A stretch of DNA of 64,000 nt from Bacteroidaceae bacterium (GTDB lineage: Bacteria; Bacteroidota; Bacteroidia; Bacteroidales; Bacteroidaceae). The position numbers and the translations under genes were made by a program. The stretch covers positions 112,005 through 176,004 of the forward strand of contig JAFUWG010000048.1 of assembly GCA_017483605.1 (NCBI GenBank), read 5' to 3'. The notes beneath the pieces were generated by a model. That model searched no databases and was not told the origin of the DNA. It saw nothing but the letters and a program-made list of their open reading frames with translations. Position 1 is the first letter of the stretch, and the number at the start of each line of letters is the position of its first letter. Shown here piece after piece: positions 8,328 through 16,113 of the stretch.

Positions 8328-9261
8328 GACATTTTTCTTGTTGGCATTCCTGCTTGTGGCGGCTACAATGAAGGCACAAGACGGCAAGGTGGGGTATCAG
8401 TTTCTGAACATCCCTGTGAGTGCCCATTCGGCTGCCTTGGGCGGTGCGAATGTGAGCATTGTGGAGGACGATGCCAGCATCATGTGGACAAACGCGGCGA
8501 TGCTGACCAATGTGTCGGACAAGAGCATCCTGCTGGGATATAACTCCTACATCAACTCGAGCAACCTGATGTCGGCGGGCTTCGTGAAGGCGATTGGCGA
8601 ACGGGGCACGTTGGGCGTGGGTGCTCAGGTGCTGACGTATGGCACGATGGACGAGACGGACGAGACGGGCAACGTGGTGGGCAGTTTCAAGGCGAACGAC
8701 CTGAACTTTCAGGCGTCGTACTCCTACCTGCTGAGCGACCGTTGGAGCGGTGCCATCACGGCGAAGGTGCTACTGAGCAACTATGCGGAGTTTTCGAGCA
8801 CGGCACTGGGTGCGGACTTGGCACTGAACTACTTCGACCAAGAGCATGGCTTCTCGTTCTCGGCGGTGGGCAGGAACTTGGGTGGCCAAATCACGTCGCT
8901 CTACGACGACGGTGACCGCGAGTCGCTGCCGTTCAATCTGGCGTTCGGCTTGAGCAAGGACTTTGCCAACGCCCCGCTGCGAATCTCGCTGACGGCTGAC
9001 GACGTGACGCACTGGGACGATGTGAAGTTCATCCAGCACTTTGTGTTGGGTGTGGACATCCTGCCGTCGAAGAACACGTGGGTGGGCTTGGGCTACAACT
9101 TCCGCCGTGCCCACGAGATGAAGGTGGCAGACAGCAGCCATTGGGCAGGGTTCAGCATCGGCGCAGGACTGAATGTAAAGAAATTCAAGGTGGGTGTGGC
9201 TTACGGCAAGTACCATGTGGCTGCATCTTCGGTAATCATCAATGCAGGTTTTTCATTATGA
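8311..9261 (+). CDS. porQ: Type IX secretion system outer-membrane protein PorQ
   Basis: A 316-aa PorV/PorQ-type beta-barrel protein. The ATG at 8311 gives a good signal peptide ([15 protein letters not shown] to KAQ); an upstream in-frame start at 8278 lies inside meaB and is less likely. The mature start [17 protein letters not shown], followed by [13 protein letters not shown], is the hallmark of PorQ, as is the terminal VGVAYGKYH barrel strand. PorQ works in the attachment complex that anchors type IX cargo at the cell surface. The stop overlaps the cmk start (ATGA). The surface protein at 1247-5545 is a candidate cargo. Confidence 0.9.
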   Translation: MRHLNRTFFLLAFLLVAATMKAQDGKVGYQFLNIPVSAHSAALGGANVSIVEDDASIMWTNAAMLTNVSDKSILLGYNSYINSSNLMSAGFVKAIGERGTLGVGAQVLTYGTMDETDETGNVVGSFKANDLNFQASYSYLLSDRWSGAITAKVLLSNYAEFSSTALGADLALNYFDQEHGFSFSAVGRNLGGQITSLYDDGDRESLPFNLAFGLSKDFANAPLRISLTADDVTHWDDVKFIQHFVLGVDILPSKNTWVGLGYNFRRAHEMKVADSSHWAGFSIGAGLNVKKFKVGVAYGKYHVAASSVIINAGFSL

Positions 9262-9968
9262 AGAAAATTATCATTGCGATAGATGGCCATTCGAGTTGCG
9301 GAAAGAGCACGATGGCGAAACAATTGGCAAAGGAGATTGGCTATGTGTATGTGGACACGGGTGCGATGTATCGTGCCGTGACGCTGTTTTCCATGAGGAA
9401 CGGAATGTTCCCCGACGAGGGCATCAAGGAGGAGGAACTGAAGGAGGCGATTGATGCAGGAAAGATTCAGATTGGCTTCAAGTTCAATCCTGAGACGGGG
9501 CGCCCTGACACCTACCTGAACGGGGAGAAGGTGGAGGACGAAATCCGCCAGATGGCGGTGAGCAACCGCGTCAGCCCGATTGCGGCATTGCCCTTCGTGA
9601 GGGCATTGCTGACGGAACAGCAGCAAGCGATGGGCAAGGAGAAAGGCATCGTGATGGACGGCAGAGACATCGGCACGGCTGTGTTCCCACAGGCGGAACT
9701 GAAGGTGTTTGTGACGGCTTCGGCTCGTGTGAGGGCTCAACGTCGCTATGACGAACTGATGGGCAAGGCTCAGACGCAGGAGGAGAAGGACGCTCTGAAT
9801 TATGAGGAGATTCTGAAAAATGTGGAGGAGAGAGATTACATCGACTCGCACAGAGAGGTGGCTCCGCTGAGACAGGCGGAGGATGCCATTGTGCTGGACA
9901 ATTCGGAACTGACGAGAGAGGAGCAGAGTGCGTGGCTGCTGGAGAGGTTTAAGGAGAGAGTTCAATAA
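9258..9968 (+). CDS. cmk: Cytidylate kinase
   Basis: A 236-aa CMP/dCMP kinase that makes CDP for nucleotide, phospholipid and sugar-nucleotide synthesis. The start ATG at 9258 forms an ATGA overlap with porQ. Key motifs are P-loop GHSSCGKS (10-17), [11 protein letters not shown], the NMP-binding segment with [25 protein letters not shown], and the [14 protein letters not shown] stretch near the C-terminus. All are canonical for Cmk. The longer frame starting at 9078 overlaps porQ and is rejected. Confidence 0.97.
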   Translation: MKKIIIAIDGHSSCGKSTMAKQLAKEIGYVYVDTGAMYRAVTLFSMRNGMFPDEGIKEEELKEAIDAGKIQIGFKFNPETGRPDTYLNGEKVEDEIRQMAVSNRVSPIAALPFVRALLTEQQQAMGKEKGIVMDGRDIGTAVFPQAELKVFVTASARVRAQRRYDELMGKAQTQEEKDALNYEEILKNVEERDYIDSHREVAPLRQAEDAIVLDNSELTREEQSAWLLERFKERVQ

Positions 9969-9982
9969 AAAAAACAGCGACA

Positions 9983-10858
9983 ATGCCGCTGCACGCAAGA
10001 CAAGATATGCTGATAGAGATTGACGAGGGTTCGGGATTCTGCTTTGGGGTGACGACTGCCATCCGAAAGGCGGAGGAGGAACTGGCGAAGAGCGAGTCCC
10101 TCTATTGTCTGGGCGACATTGTACACAATGGGCGTGAGGTGGAGAGGCTGAAGAAGATGGGGCTGATGACGGTGGGACATGCTGACCTCAACACGCTGAG
10201 GAACACAAAGATGCTGCTCAGGGCTCATGGGGAGCCTCCCCTCACCTATCAGAAGGCGAAAGAACAGAATATCAGCCTGATAGACGCCACGTGTCCTGTG
10301 GTGCTGAACCTGCAGAAACGCATCCGAAAGGCTTACGAAGAAGGCGGACAAATCGTCATCTACGGAAAGAATGGCCACGCCGAAGTGGTGGGGCTGGTGG
10401 GTCAGACGGACGGCACGGCTATCGTGATTGAGAATCTGGAGGATGCGAAGAGGCTGGATTTCAGCCATGACATCCAACTGTTTTCTCAGACGACAAAATC
10501 GCTGGAGGGATTCAGGGAGATTGTGGGCTACATCGAACAGAACATGAAGGACGGGGCACAGTTCCACTACTTCGACACCATCTGCCGACGGGTGGCAAAC
10601 CGCATCCCGAACATCCGCAACTTTGCCGAGAAGCATGATGTGATTCTGTTTGTGTGTGGCAAGAAAAGTTCAAACGGGAAGGTGCTGTACAACGAGTGCC
10701 TGTCGGTGAACCCGCACACGTATATGATTGACGACCCCTCAGAAATTGATTTCCAGTGGTTTGAGGAGGTGAAGAGCGTGGGCATCTGTGGTGCAACAAG
10801 CACGCCAAAGTGGCTGATGGAAGAATGCAAAAAGAGGATTGAGAATGAAAACGCTTGA
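9983..10858 (+). CDS. ispH: 4-hydroxy-3-methylbut-2-enyl diphosphate reductase
   Basis: IspH carries out the last step of the MEP isoprenoid pathway, reducing HMBPP to IPP and DMAPP with an iron-sulfur cluster. The three cluster cysteines are visible in GSGFCFGV, DATCPVV and GICGATSTP, together with the HGEP motif. The listed start gives 291 aa. An in-frame ATG at 10007 (MLIEIDEGSGFC) matches the usual family N-terminus better and may be the true start. The 3' end overlaps the next gene by 14 nt. Confidence 0.95.
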   Translation: MPLHARQDMLIEIDEGSGFCFGVTTAIRKAEEELAKSESLYCLGDIVHNGREVERLKKMGLMTVGHADLNTLRNTKMLLRAHGEPPLTYQKAKEQNISLIDATCPVVLNLQKRIRKAYEEGGQIVIYGKNGHAEVVGLVGQTDGTAIVIENLEDAKRLDFSHDIQLFSQTTKSLEGFREIVGYIEQNMKDGAQFHYFDTICRRVANRIPNIRNFAEKHDVILFVCGKKSSNGKVLYNECLSVNPHTYMIDDPSEIDFQWFEEVKSVGICGATSTPKWLMEECKKRIENENA

Positions 10859-11255
10859 TTATGAATTGATTGAATTGCCCAAGATAACAGATCCCCGTGG
10901 GAATCTGACGGTGGCTGAGCAGATGAAGAATGTGCCATTCGACATCAAGAGGGTGTATTGGACCTACGACGTGCCTGGTGGCGAGAGCCGTGGGGGACAT
11001 GCCCACAAGAACCTCTATCAGTTGGTGGTGGCGATGAGTGGCAGTTTCACAGTGACGCTGGACAACGGGGAGGAAAGAGAGACGGTGCTGCTGAATCATC
11101 CGTGGCAGGGATTGCTCATCAAGCCGAACACCTGGAGGACTTTGGACGACTTTTCAAGTGGTGCGGTGTGTATGGTGTTGGCAAGCGAACTCTTTGATTT
11201 AGACGACTATATCTATGAGTATGAAGATTTCCTGAAGTATGTTCGACATCGTTAG
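10845..11255 (+). CDS. FdtA/QdtA-type dTDP-4-keto-6-deoxyglucose 3,4-ketoisomerase
   Basis: A 136-aa cupin (WxcM-like, PF05523). Motifs are KITDPRGNLTVAE, FDIKRVYWTYDVPGG, and RGGHAHKNLYQL, whose His residues lie in the active site, then NHPWQGLLIKP and DDYIYEYEDFL. Family members isomerise the 4-keto sugar to a 3-keto sugar before amination. The two following genes (acyltransferase and aminotransferase) fit a pathway to a dTDP-3-amido-3,6-dideoxyhexose. Whether the product is galacto (Fdt) or gluco (Qdt) cannot be told by eye. The ATG at 10845 is preferred over TTG at 10839. The dTDP-sugar supply genes rmlA/rmlB are not in the window. Confidence 0.88.
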   Translation: MKTLDYELIELPKITDPRGNLTVAEQMKNVPFDIKRVYWTYDVPGGESRGGHAHKNLYQLVVAMSGSFTVTLDNGEERETVLLNHPWQGLLIKPNTWRTLDDFSSGAVCMVLASELFDLDDYIYEYEDFLKYVRHR

Positions 11256-12171
11256 ATACACAACAGACAGACAGGCGGAATGGGATGCCTTTGTGGAGAA
11301 GAGCAAGAACGGCACTTTCCTGATGAAGCGAGGGTACATGGATTATCACGCAGATAGATTCGTGGACTGCTCGCTGATGTTTTATCTGAAGGGGAAGTTG
11401 TATGCTGTGATGCCTGCCAACGTCTGTCAAGAGGTGTTCTACTCGCATCAAGGGCTGACATACGGAGGGCTCATCATGAACGAAAGGTGTACGGCAGCCA
11501 AGGTGCTGAAGGTGTTTGAGGAGATGAACGAATGGCTGAAAAGCAAGGAGGTGAAGAAGGTGGTATATAAGCCTATCCCGCACGTTTACAGCACGTTGCC
11601 ATCAGAAGAGGACTTGTATGCATTGTTTCGATGCGGAGCACGGCTGGTGGCAAGGGGACTTTCGTCGAGCATCGACCTGACGGACTTGCCAAAGTGGAAG
11701 CAAAACCGCAGGACTGCGTTGAACAAGGCAATGACGGAGGGAGTGACGGTAAAGCGGTCGAACGACTTGAAAGGATTCTGGGAGATTCTGACGAAGAACC
11801 TGATGCAGGTGCACGGAGTGGTGCCAGTACATCGTGTGGAAGAAATGCAACTGCTTCAGAGCCGATTTCCGAAGAATATTGTGCTATTGGTAGCCAAAAG
11901 CCGTGAAGGGAAACTGCTGGCAGGCATCTTGCTGTACCTGACGAAACAGGTGGTGCATTCGCAATACATCTCAGCGACAGAAGAGGGCAAGACGGTGGGT
12001 GCGGTGGATGCCATCATGTATGAGGTGCTGAAAATGAATGCCCAATATTTTGACTTTGGCATCTCGACAGAAAACGGAGGGCAATACCTGAATGAAAAAC
12101 TGATTTTCCAGAAGGAAGGATTTGGAGGCAGAGGCATCTGCTACGACACGTATGAATATACCATATCTTGA
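11239..12171 (+). CDS. FemAB/GNAT-like acyltransferase of the amino-sugar cassette
   Basis: A 310-aa protein with the FemAB-like acetyltransferase fold (PF13480 type). It begins FDIVRYTTDRQAEWDAFV-KSKNGTF-MKRGYMDYH. The centre has KWKQNRRTALNKA, and the C-terminal half has ILLYLTKQVVHSQYISATEEG and FDFGISTENGG-YLNEKLIFQKEGFG, typical of this fold. It overlaps its neighbours by 17 and 20 nt. By position it is the likely N-acylase for the amino sugar made by the aminotransferase, replacing the FdtC-type enzyme of the classical pathway. That assignment is inference from context. Confidence 0.78.
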   Translation: MFDIVRYTTDRQAEWDAFVEKSKNGTFLMKRGYMDYHADRFVDCSLMFYLKGKLYAVMPANVCQEVFYSHQGLTYGGLIMNERCTAAKVLKVFEEMNEWLKSKEVKKVVYKPIPHVYSTLPSEEDLYALFRCGARLVARGLSSSIDLTDLPKWKQNRRTALNKAMTEGVTVKRSNDLKGFWEILTKNLMQVHGVVPVHRVEEMQLLQSRFPKNIVLLVAKSREGKLLAGILLYLTKQVVHSQYISATEEGKTVGAVDAIMYEVLKMNAQYFDFGISTENGGQYLNEKLIFQKEGFGGRGICYDTYEYTIS

Positions 12172-13261
12172 CTTGAAGGCGGTGACGGCCCAGCATGAGG
12201 AGGAAATCCAAAGGGCTGTGGCGGAAGTGGTGGGTAGCGGATGGTACCTACAAGGGGAGGCTGTGAAACGGTTTGAGCAGCACTTTGCGGAGTATATCGG
12301 TACACCATACAGCATCGGCGTGGCAAATGGGCTGGACGCTTTGACGCTGACGCTGAAAATCTACAAGACATTAGGAAGAATCAAGGAAGGTGCGGAAGTG
12401 ATAGTGCCAGCCAACACGTTCATTGCAACGGTGTTAGCCATCACAGAGAATGGAATGAAGCCGGTATTTGTGGATGTGGACGAAGAGACGCTGGAGATGC
12501 CAGCGGAGGCGGTGGAGAAGGCGATGAATCGGCAAACTGGTGCCTTGATGATGGTGCATCTGTATGGGCGTTGCACCTACAATGAGCAAGTGGCTACGCT
12601 TTGTCAAGAGCATGGCATCTTGCTCATCGAGGACAATGCACAGGCACATGGATGCAAGTATCAGGAACGAAAGACGGGGTCGCTGGGAAATGTGGGGTGC
12701 CATAGTTTCTACCCTGGGAAAAACCTTGGGGCATTGGGAGATGGAGGTGCCGTGACGACGGATGACGAAGAACTGGCAGAGACACTTCGTGCGATGGCGA
12801 ATTATGGCTTTGAGAAGAAATATGTGGCTCGGTATCAAGGAAGAAACAGCCGTCTGGACGAGGTACAAGCAGCCGTGTTGGACGTGAAACTGCAATATCT
12901 GGATGAGGACAACCGGAAAAGGCAAGACCTCGCGCGTACATATTATAACTATATTGACAATCCGCTGGTTCGGTTGCCACAAAAGATGGATGAAAAGAAC
13001 AACGTCTATCACATTTTCCCTGTCTTCACGGAACATCGGGACGAACTACAGACCTATCTACAAAAGCAAGGGATACAGACGCTCATCCACTACCCTATCC
13101 CACCTCATCAGCAACAATGCTATGCGACGTATAACCACTTGCAGTTGCCAGTCACGGAGAAACTTGCTCGGCAGGAATTGAGCCTGCCATTGAATCAAGT
13201 CATGACGGAGGCAGAGGCAAGATATGTAGTATCGACAATAAATTCTTTCAAAAAGTTTTGA
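12152..13261 (+). CDS. DegT/DnrJ/EryC1/StrS sugar aminotransferase (FdtB/QdtB-like)
   Basis: A 369-aa PLP enzyme. The start [15 protein letters not shown] at 12152 matches the family. Motifs are [40 protein letters not shown] and [16 protein letters not shown], whose Lys forms the Schiff base, followed by [20 protein letters not shown]. It would transfer an amino group to C3 of the dTDP-3-keto-6-deoxy sugar delivered by the ketoisomerase at 10845. The product probably goes to surface glycan. The stop at 13261 overlaps the -33 element of the pfkA promoter. Confidence 0.9.
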   Translation: MNIPYLDLKAVTAQHEEEIQRAVAEVVGSGWYLQGEAVKRFEQHFAEYIGTPYSIGVANGLDALTLTLKIYKTLGRIKEGAEVIVPANTFIATVLAITENGMKPVFVDVDEETLEMPAEAVEKAMNRQTGALMMVHLYGRCTYNEQVATLCQEHGILLIEDNAQAHGCKYQERKTGSLGNVGCHSFYPGKNLGALGDGGAVTTDDEELAETLRAMANYGFEKKYVARYQGRNSRLDEVQAAVLDVKLQYLDEDNRKRQDLARTYYNYIDNPLVRLPQKMDEKNNVYHIFPVFTEHRDELQTYLQKQGIQTLIHYPIPPHQQQCYATYNHLQLPVTEKLARQELSLPLNQVMTEAEARYVVSTINSFKKF

Positions 13262-13287
13262 GAAATTGCAGAAAATGTATAATTTTG
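13257..13287 (+). promoter_or_regulatory. Promoter of pfkA
   Basis: TTTG (13257-13260), 19 bp and TAATTTTG (13280-13287) match the Bacteroidetes consensus exactly. The -33 element overlaps the end of the aminotransferase gene, so pfkA can be expressed independently of the upstream operon. Confidence 0.75.
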
Positions 13288-13323
13288 CAACCAGAAAGAG
13301 ACAAACGTATAAAACGAAATACT

Positions 13324-14304
13324 ATGGCTGAAATCAAATGTATCGGCATCATCACTTCAGGAAATGACGCACCAGGCATGAATTGTGCCATACGTGCCGT
13401 CACCCGTTCTGCTATCTACAACGGGCTGAGAGTCAAGGCTGTCTATCGTGGCTACAAAGGCTTGATAGACGGCGAAATTGTGGAGTTTCAGACCCAAAAC
13501 GTGAGCAATATCCTGCAATATGGAGGCACCATCCTCAAGTCCTCACCTTCAAAGGACTTCAAGAGTGCCGAAGGTCGGAAGAAAGCCTACGAGAACCTCG
13601 TCAAAGAGGAGATTGATGCACTTGTGGTGATTGGCGGCGACGGCACCATTCAAGGTGCACGCATCTTTGCACAAGAATTTGATTTTCCGTGCATTGCAAT
13701 CCCTGCAACCATCGACAACAACCTCTGTGGCACCGATACAACCATCGGCTATGACACGGCTCTCAACACCATTATGCAGACGGTCGATAAAATCCGCGAC
13801 ACAGCCACCAGTCACGAGCGACTTTTCTTCGTCGAGGTGATGGGTGATGGAGCAGGGTTCCTTGCCCTCAATGGTGGCATCGCCGCAGGAGTGGAAGAAG
13901 CCATCGTGCCAACCATCGAGATTGAAGACGAACAACTCAACCACTTCATCCAGAAAGGTTTCCGAAAGACCAAAGGCAGTTCTATCGTGCTCGTGGCAGC
14001 CAACGAACAAACGGGAGGTGCCATGCACTATGCAGAACTGGTGAAGAGCCAATACCCCGAACTCGACGTACGCATCTCCATCATCGGACATGCACAACGT
14101 GGAGGCCACCCCACTGCCCACGACCGTATTATCGCCAGCCGTATGGGTGCTGCCAGCATTCAGGCACTTCTGAAAGGACTCCGCAACGTCATGGTCGGCA
14201 TCGACAACGACGAAATTGTCTATGTTCCCTTCTCTCGTGCAATCAAAGACAATCGTGCCATAGACCGCAACCTGCTGGAGATTTTGCATAACTTGTCTAT
14301 CTAA
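13324..14304 (+). CDS. pfkA: 6-phosphofructokinase, ATP type
   Basis: A 326-aa group-A PFK that phosphorylates fructose 6-phosphate in glycolysis. The start [18 protein letters not shown] at 13324 is canonical; an upstream extension to 13258 overlaps the promoter. The GGDGT loop has Gly at the position that separates ATP from PPi enzymes. The catalytic segment is [12 protein letters not shown], with the catalytic TID present. The second Asp of the usual TIDND is Asn, and Ala replaces the Gly (ATP) or Lys (PPi) before it. Other motifs are [10 protein letters not shown] and [15 protein letters not shown] strong terminator follows. Confidence 0.95.
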   Translation: MAEIKCIGIITSGNDAPGMNCAIRAVTRSAIYNGLRVKAVYRGYKGLIDGEIVEFQTQNVSNILQYGGTILKSSPSKDFKSAEGRKKAYENLVKEEIDALVVIGGDGTIQGARIFAQEFDFPCIAIPATIDNNLCGTDTTIGYDTALNTIMQTVDKIRDTATSHERLFFVEVMGDGAGFLALNGGIAAGVEEAIVPTIEIEDEQLNHFIQKGFRKTKGSSIVLVAANEQTGGAMHYAELVKSQYPELDVRISIIGHAQRGGHPTAHDRIIASRMGAASIQALLKGLRNVMVGIDNDEIVYVPFSRAIKDNRAIDRNLLEILHNLSI

Positions 14305-14335
14305 TAAGGTAATAAAGGTTGTTTATATAAGAATG

Positions 14336-14379
14336 AAGTGAACCCCGAAAGTTTTTTGTCTAACTTTCGGGGTTCACTT
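14336..14379 (+). terminator. Terminator of pfkA
   Basis: An 18-bp perfect stem (14336-14353 with 14362-14379) and an 8-nt loop containing CCCCGAAAG/CTTTCGGGG, 31 nt after the stop. The tail after the stem is short and A-rich, but stem strength makes termination likely. Confidence 0.85.
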
Positions 14380-14408
14380 TAAAAGCGTGCTGTAGCAACC
14401 TCTGAATC

Positions 14409-14477
14409 GACCACGTCGTGGTCGATGTGCCGACCACGTCGTCATCGGTTCGCCGACCACGACGTGGTCGATTTTGA
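14409..14477. repeat. Three 23-bp palindromic units, locus A
   Basis: Units start at 14409, 14432 and 14455. Each is a 15-bp odd palindrome GACCACG-N-CGTGGTC plus an 8-bp spacer. Units 1 and 3 are perfect; unit 2 has two mismatches. Unit 3 with its flank (14454-14473) is the exact reverse complement of unit 1 with its flank (14407-14426), so the array could fold as three small hairpins or one large one. It lies in the convergent gap between pfkA and a 118-aa gene. The same architecture with other sequences occurs at 21305, 45351, 50953 and 57685. Confidence 0.9.
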
Positions 14478-14519
14478 GGTGTCGAGGCGATGGCTATTTG
14501 ACACACTCACTTTTTCTTT

Positions 14520-14876
14520 CTATTTCCAATCTATATTGATGGCGTTAAACCGAGTGGGATAACGCATGAAGAGCACGTTGATGAGGGTGGAGGCGAGGTA
14601 TAGTTTGGTTTGGCGACCAGGGGTATAACCATGTCGCCAGATTTGTTTGAGGCAGACATGGGTGCCCGACTCATGAACATAGAATTTGATGCGTTTGTTA
14701 TCGTCGTTATAGTCTTTTTCCGTATAGTGAAAGATACAAGGGCATTCAGGGTCATTACCCACAGCCCTCAGACAATGATGCCAGGTATCTATCAGTTTTC
14801 CAGCAACATCATCAAGGATGTCAGCAGCCAATGATGCCGCTGCTTGTTCACTTTCGGTTTCCAATAAAATCTCCAT
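14520..14876 (-). CDS. Uncharacterised 118-aa protein
   Basis: An intracellular-looking protein (no signal peptide or membrane helix) beginning MEILLETESEQAAASLAADI and ending FNAINIDWK. It has an acidic helical start, a TWHHCLRAVGNDPECPCIFHY segment with three Cys, and the strand-like stretch RIKFYVHESGTHVCL. I do not recognise a family. It is judged real because it has a perfect consensus promoter 23 nt upstream. It is monocistronic, between the pfkA terminator region and tRNA-Gln. Confidence 0.6.
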   Translation of the reverse strand: MEILLETESEQAAASLAADILDDVAGKLIDTWHHCLRAVGNDPECPCIFHYTEKDYNDDNKRIKFYVHESGTHVCLKQIWRHGYTPGRQTKLYLASTLINVLFMRYPTRFNAINIDWK

Positions 14877-14898
14877 AGATTATGTAGTTAGCCGACTA

Positions 14899-14929
14899 CA
14901 AAGGTAAGAGTTTTCTATTGAAAGTCAAA
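14899..14929 (-). promoter_or_regulatory. Promoter of the 118-aa gene
   Basis: On the minus strand TTTG (14926-14929), 19 bp and TACCTTTG (14899-14906) match the consensus exactly. Confidence 0.75.
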
Positions 14930-15040
14930 AACTTTTAGTAAAAAATTGAGCATAGAGCGTAATTAGAGAAAATAAAACTGTCATTTAGTATGATAACAGG
15001 AGAAAAATGTGGCATCATAATGAAGACACCATCCAACAAC

Positions 15041-15071
15041 AAAAAGGGCTTCGGAGTCTATCTCTGAAGCC
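15041..15071 (-). terminator. Terminator downstream of tRNA-Gln
   Basis: Stem 15047-15056 with 15062-15071 (GGCTTCAGAG / CTCCGAAGCC, one mismatch), followed on the minus strand by a T-run at 15041-15045, just beyond the tRNA 3' end. Confidence 0.75.
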
Positions 15072-15078
15072 TTTTCTG

Positions 15079-15153
15079 TGGTTGGGATACCCGGGCTCGA
15101 ACCAGGAATAACAGGACCAGAATCTGTTGTGTTGCCAATTACACCATATCCCA
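15079..15153 (-). tRNA. tRNA-Gln (anticodon CTG)
   Basis: The minus strand folds as a cloverleaf. Acceptor TGGGATA pairs with TATCCCA, then discriminator A and an encoded CCA. The D arm is GTGT/ACAC, the T arm CCTGG-TTCGAGC-CCGGG, and the anticodon loop TTCTGGT gives CTG. The anticodon stem has an A-C mismatch at pair 31-39, next to the loop. It is flanked by its own promoter and terminator, so it is a single-gene unit. Confidence 0.93.
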
Positions 15154-15205
15154 ATTTTTGTTTCAGCAACCACCAAATGAGTACCCCTCTTTCGGAATTG
15201 CGATG

Positions 15206-15236
15206 CAAAGGTAGTGCTTTTTCGGAAACTGGCAAA
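15206..15236 (-). promoter_or_regulatory. Promoter of tRNA-Gln
   Basis: TTTG (15233-15236), 19 bp and TACCTTTG (15206-15213) on the minus strand, about 52 nt upstream of the tRNA. Confidence 0.75.
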
Positions 15237-15336
15237 AGGTTTGGACGTTTTTTTTCTCGGAAAGTGGATTTTTCTCTTTTTTCAGTGAGAAAGACAGAGA
15301 AAATGCGTAAATTTGCCACAAGAAAAAGCAAGGAAA

Positions 15337-16113
15337 ATGGAAAAACTGATATTTATTAGTAATGACGACGGCTACTCGGCAGAAGGCATCAAACAACTGG
15401 CGGAGATGGTCAGAGGGTATGGTGATGTATTCATCGTTGCCCCCGACAGCGGCAGGAGCGGTGCGGGCATGAGCATCAGCAGCCACAACCCCGTGAGGAA
15501 CACTTTTATCTGCCACGAAGATGGGACGGAGGAGAAAGGAAGCCTGACGGTGTGGGCTTGTACGGGTACGCCTGACGACTGTGCCAAGATGGCATTTGAG
15601 AAGTTGCTGCCTCGCCGTCCTGACCTCGTGTTGGGTGGCATCAATCATGGTGACAATTGTGCGGTGAATGCTCACTATTCAGGCACGATGTCCATCGCTT
15701 TAGAGGGGTGCATCAAGCATGTGCCTTCCATCGCGTTTTCAAGTGGGAAGACGGCTTGCGACGCAGATTTCAGTTATATGAGAGAAGTCGTACAGAAGGT
15801 GGTGAAGATGGTGCTGAAAGAAGGGTTACCCATCGGAGTCTGTCTGAATGTGAACGTGCCTGACACGAACGAACTGAAAGGCTTGAAAATCTGTAAGATG
15901 GGCATGGGCGACTGGCATGAGGAGTGGCAGGAGAGAGACCATCCGAGAGGAGGAAAATACTACTGGATTGCAGGCTATTATGCCCCGCATGACGAGAACG
16001 ACCATGAGAGTGACACCTGGGCATACGAGCATGGGTATGTGGCAGTTACGCCGATACAACTCGACATGACGGCATACACGGCGATGGAACAGTTAAAGAA
16101 AGGATTGGAATGA
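15337..16113 (+). CDS. surE: 5'/3'-nucleotidase SurE
   Basis: A 258-aa metal-dependent nucleoside monophosphate phosphatase. MEKLIFISNDDGYSAEGI carries the metal-binding Asp pair. Further motifs are VAPDSGRSGAGMSIS, TGTPDDCAKMA, GGINHGDNCAVNAHYSGT with the second metal-site Asn, and the C-terminal SDTWAYEHGYVAVTPIQLDMTAY. The ATG at 15337 starts the conserved domain directly; the extension to 15313 adds only MPQEKARK. A possible -7 box TAAATTTG lies at 15308-15315. The 3' end overlaps lpxB (ATGA), indicating an operon. Confidence 0.96.
   Translation: MEKLIFISNDDGYSAEGIKQLAEMVRGYGDVFIVAPDSGRSGAGMSISSHNPVRNTFICHEDGTEEKGSLTVWACTGTPDDCAKMAFEKLLPRRPDLVLGGINHGDNCAVNAHYSGTMSIALEGCIKHVPSIAFSSGKTACDADFSYMREVVQKVVKMVLKEGLPIGVCLNVNVPDTNELKGLKICKMGMGDWHEEWQERDHPRGGKYYWIAGYYAPHDENDHESDTWAYEHGYVAVTPIQLDMTAYTAMEQLKKGLE

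Noticed and set aside
9078-9257. N-terminal extension of cmk
   Set aside because: It lies inside porQ in another frame; the ATG at 9258 starts directly at the conserved kinase N-terminus.
14409-14477. CRISPR array interpretation of the 23-bp period loci
   Set aside because: Only three units, 8-bp spacers and no cas genes; the repeat lies in palindromes, not between unique spacers.
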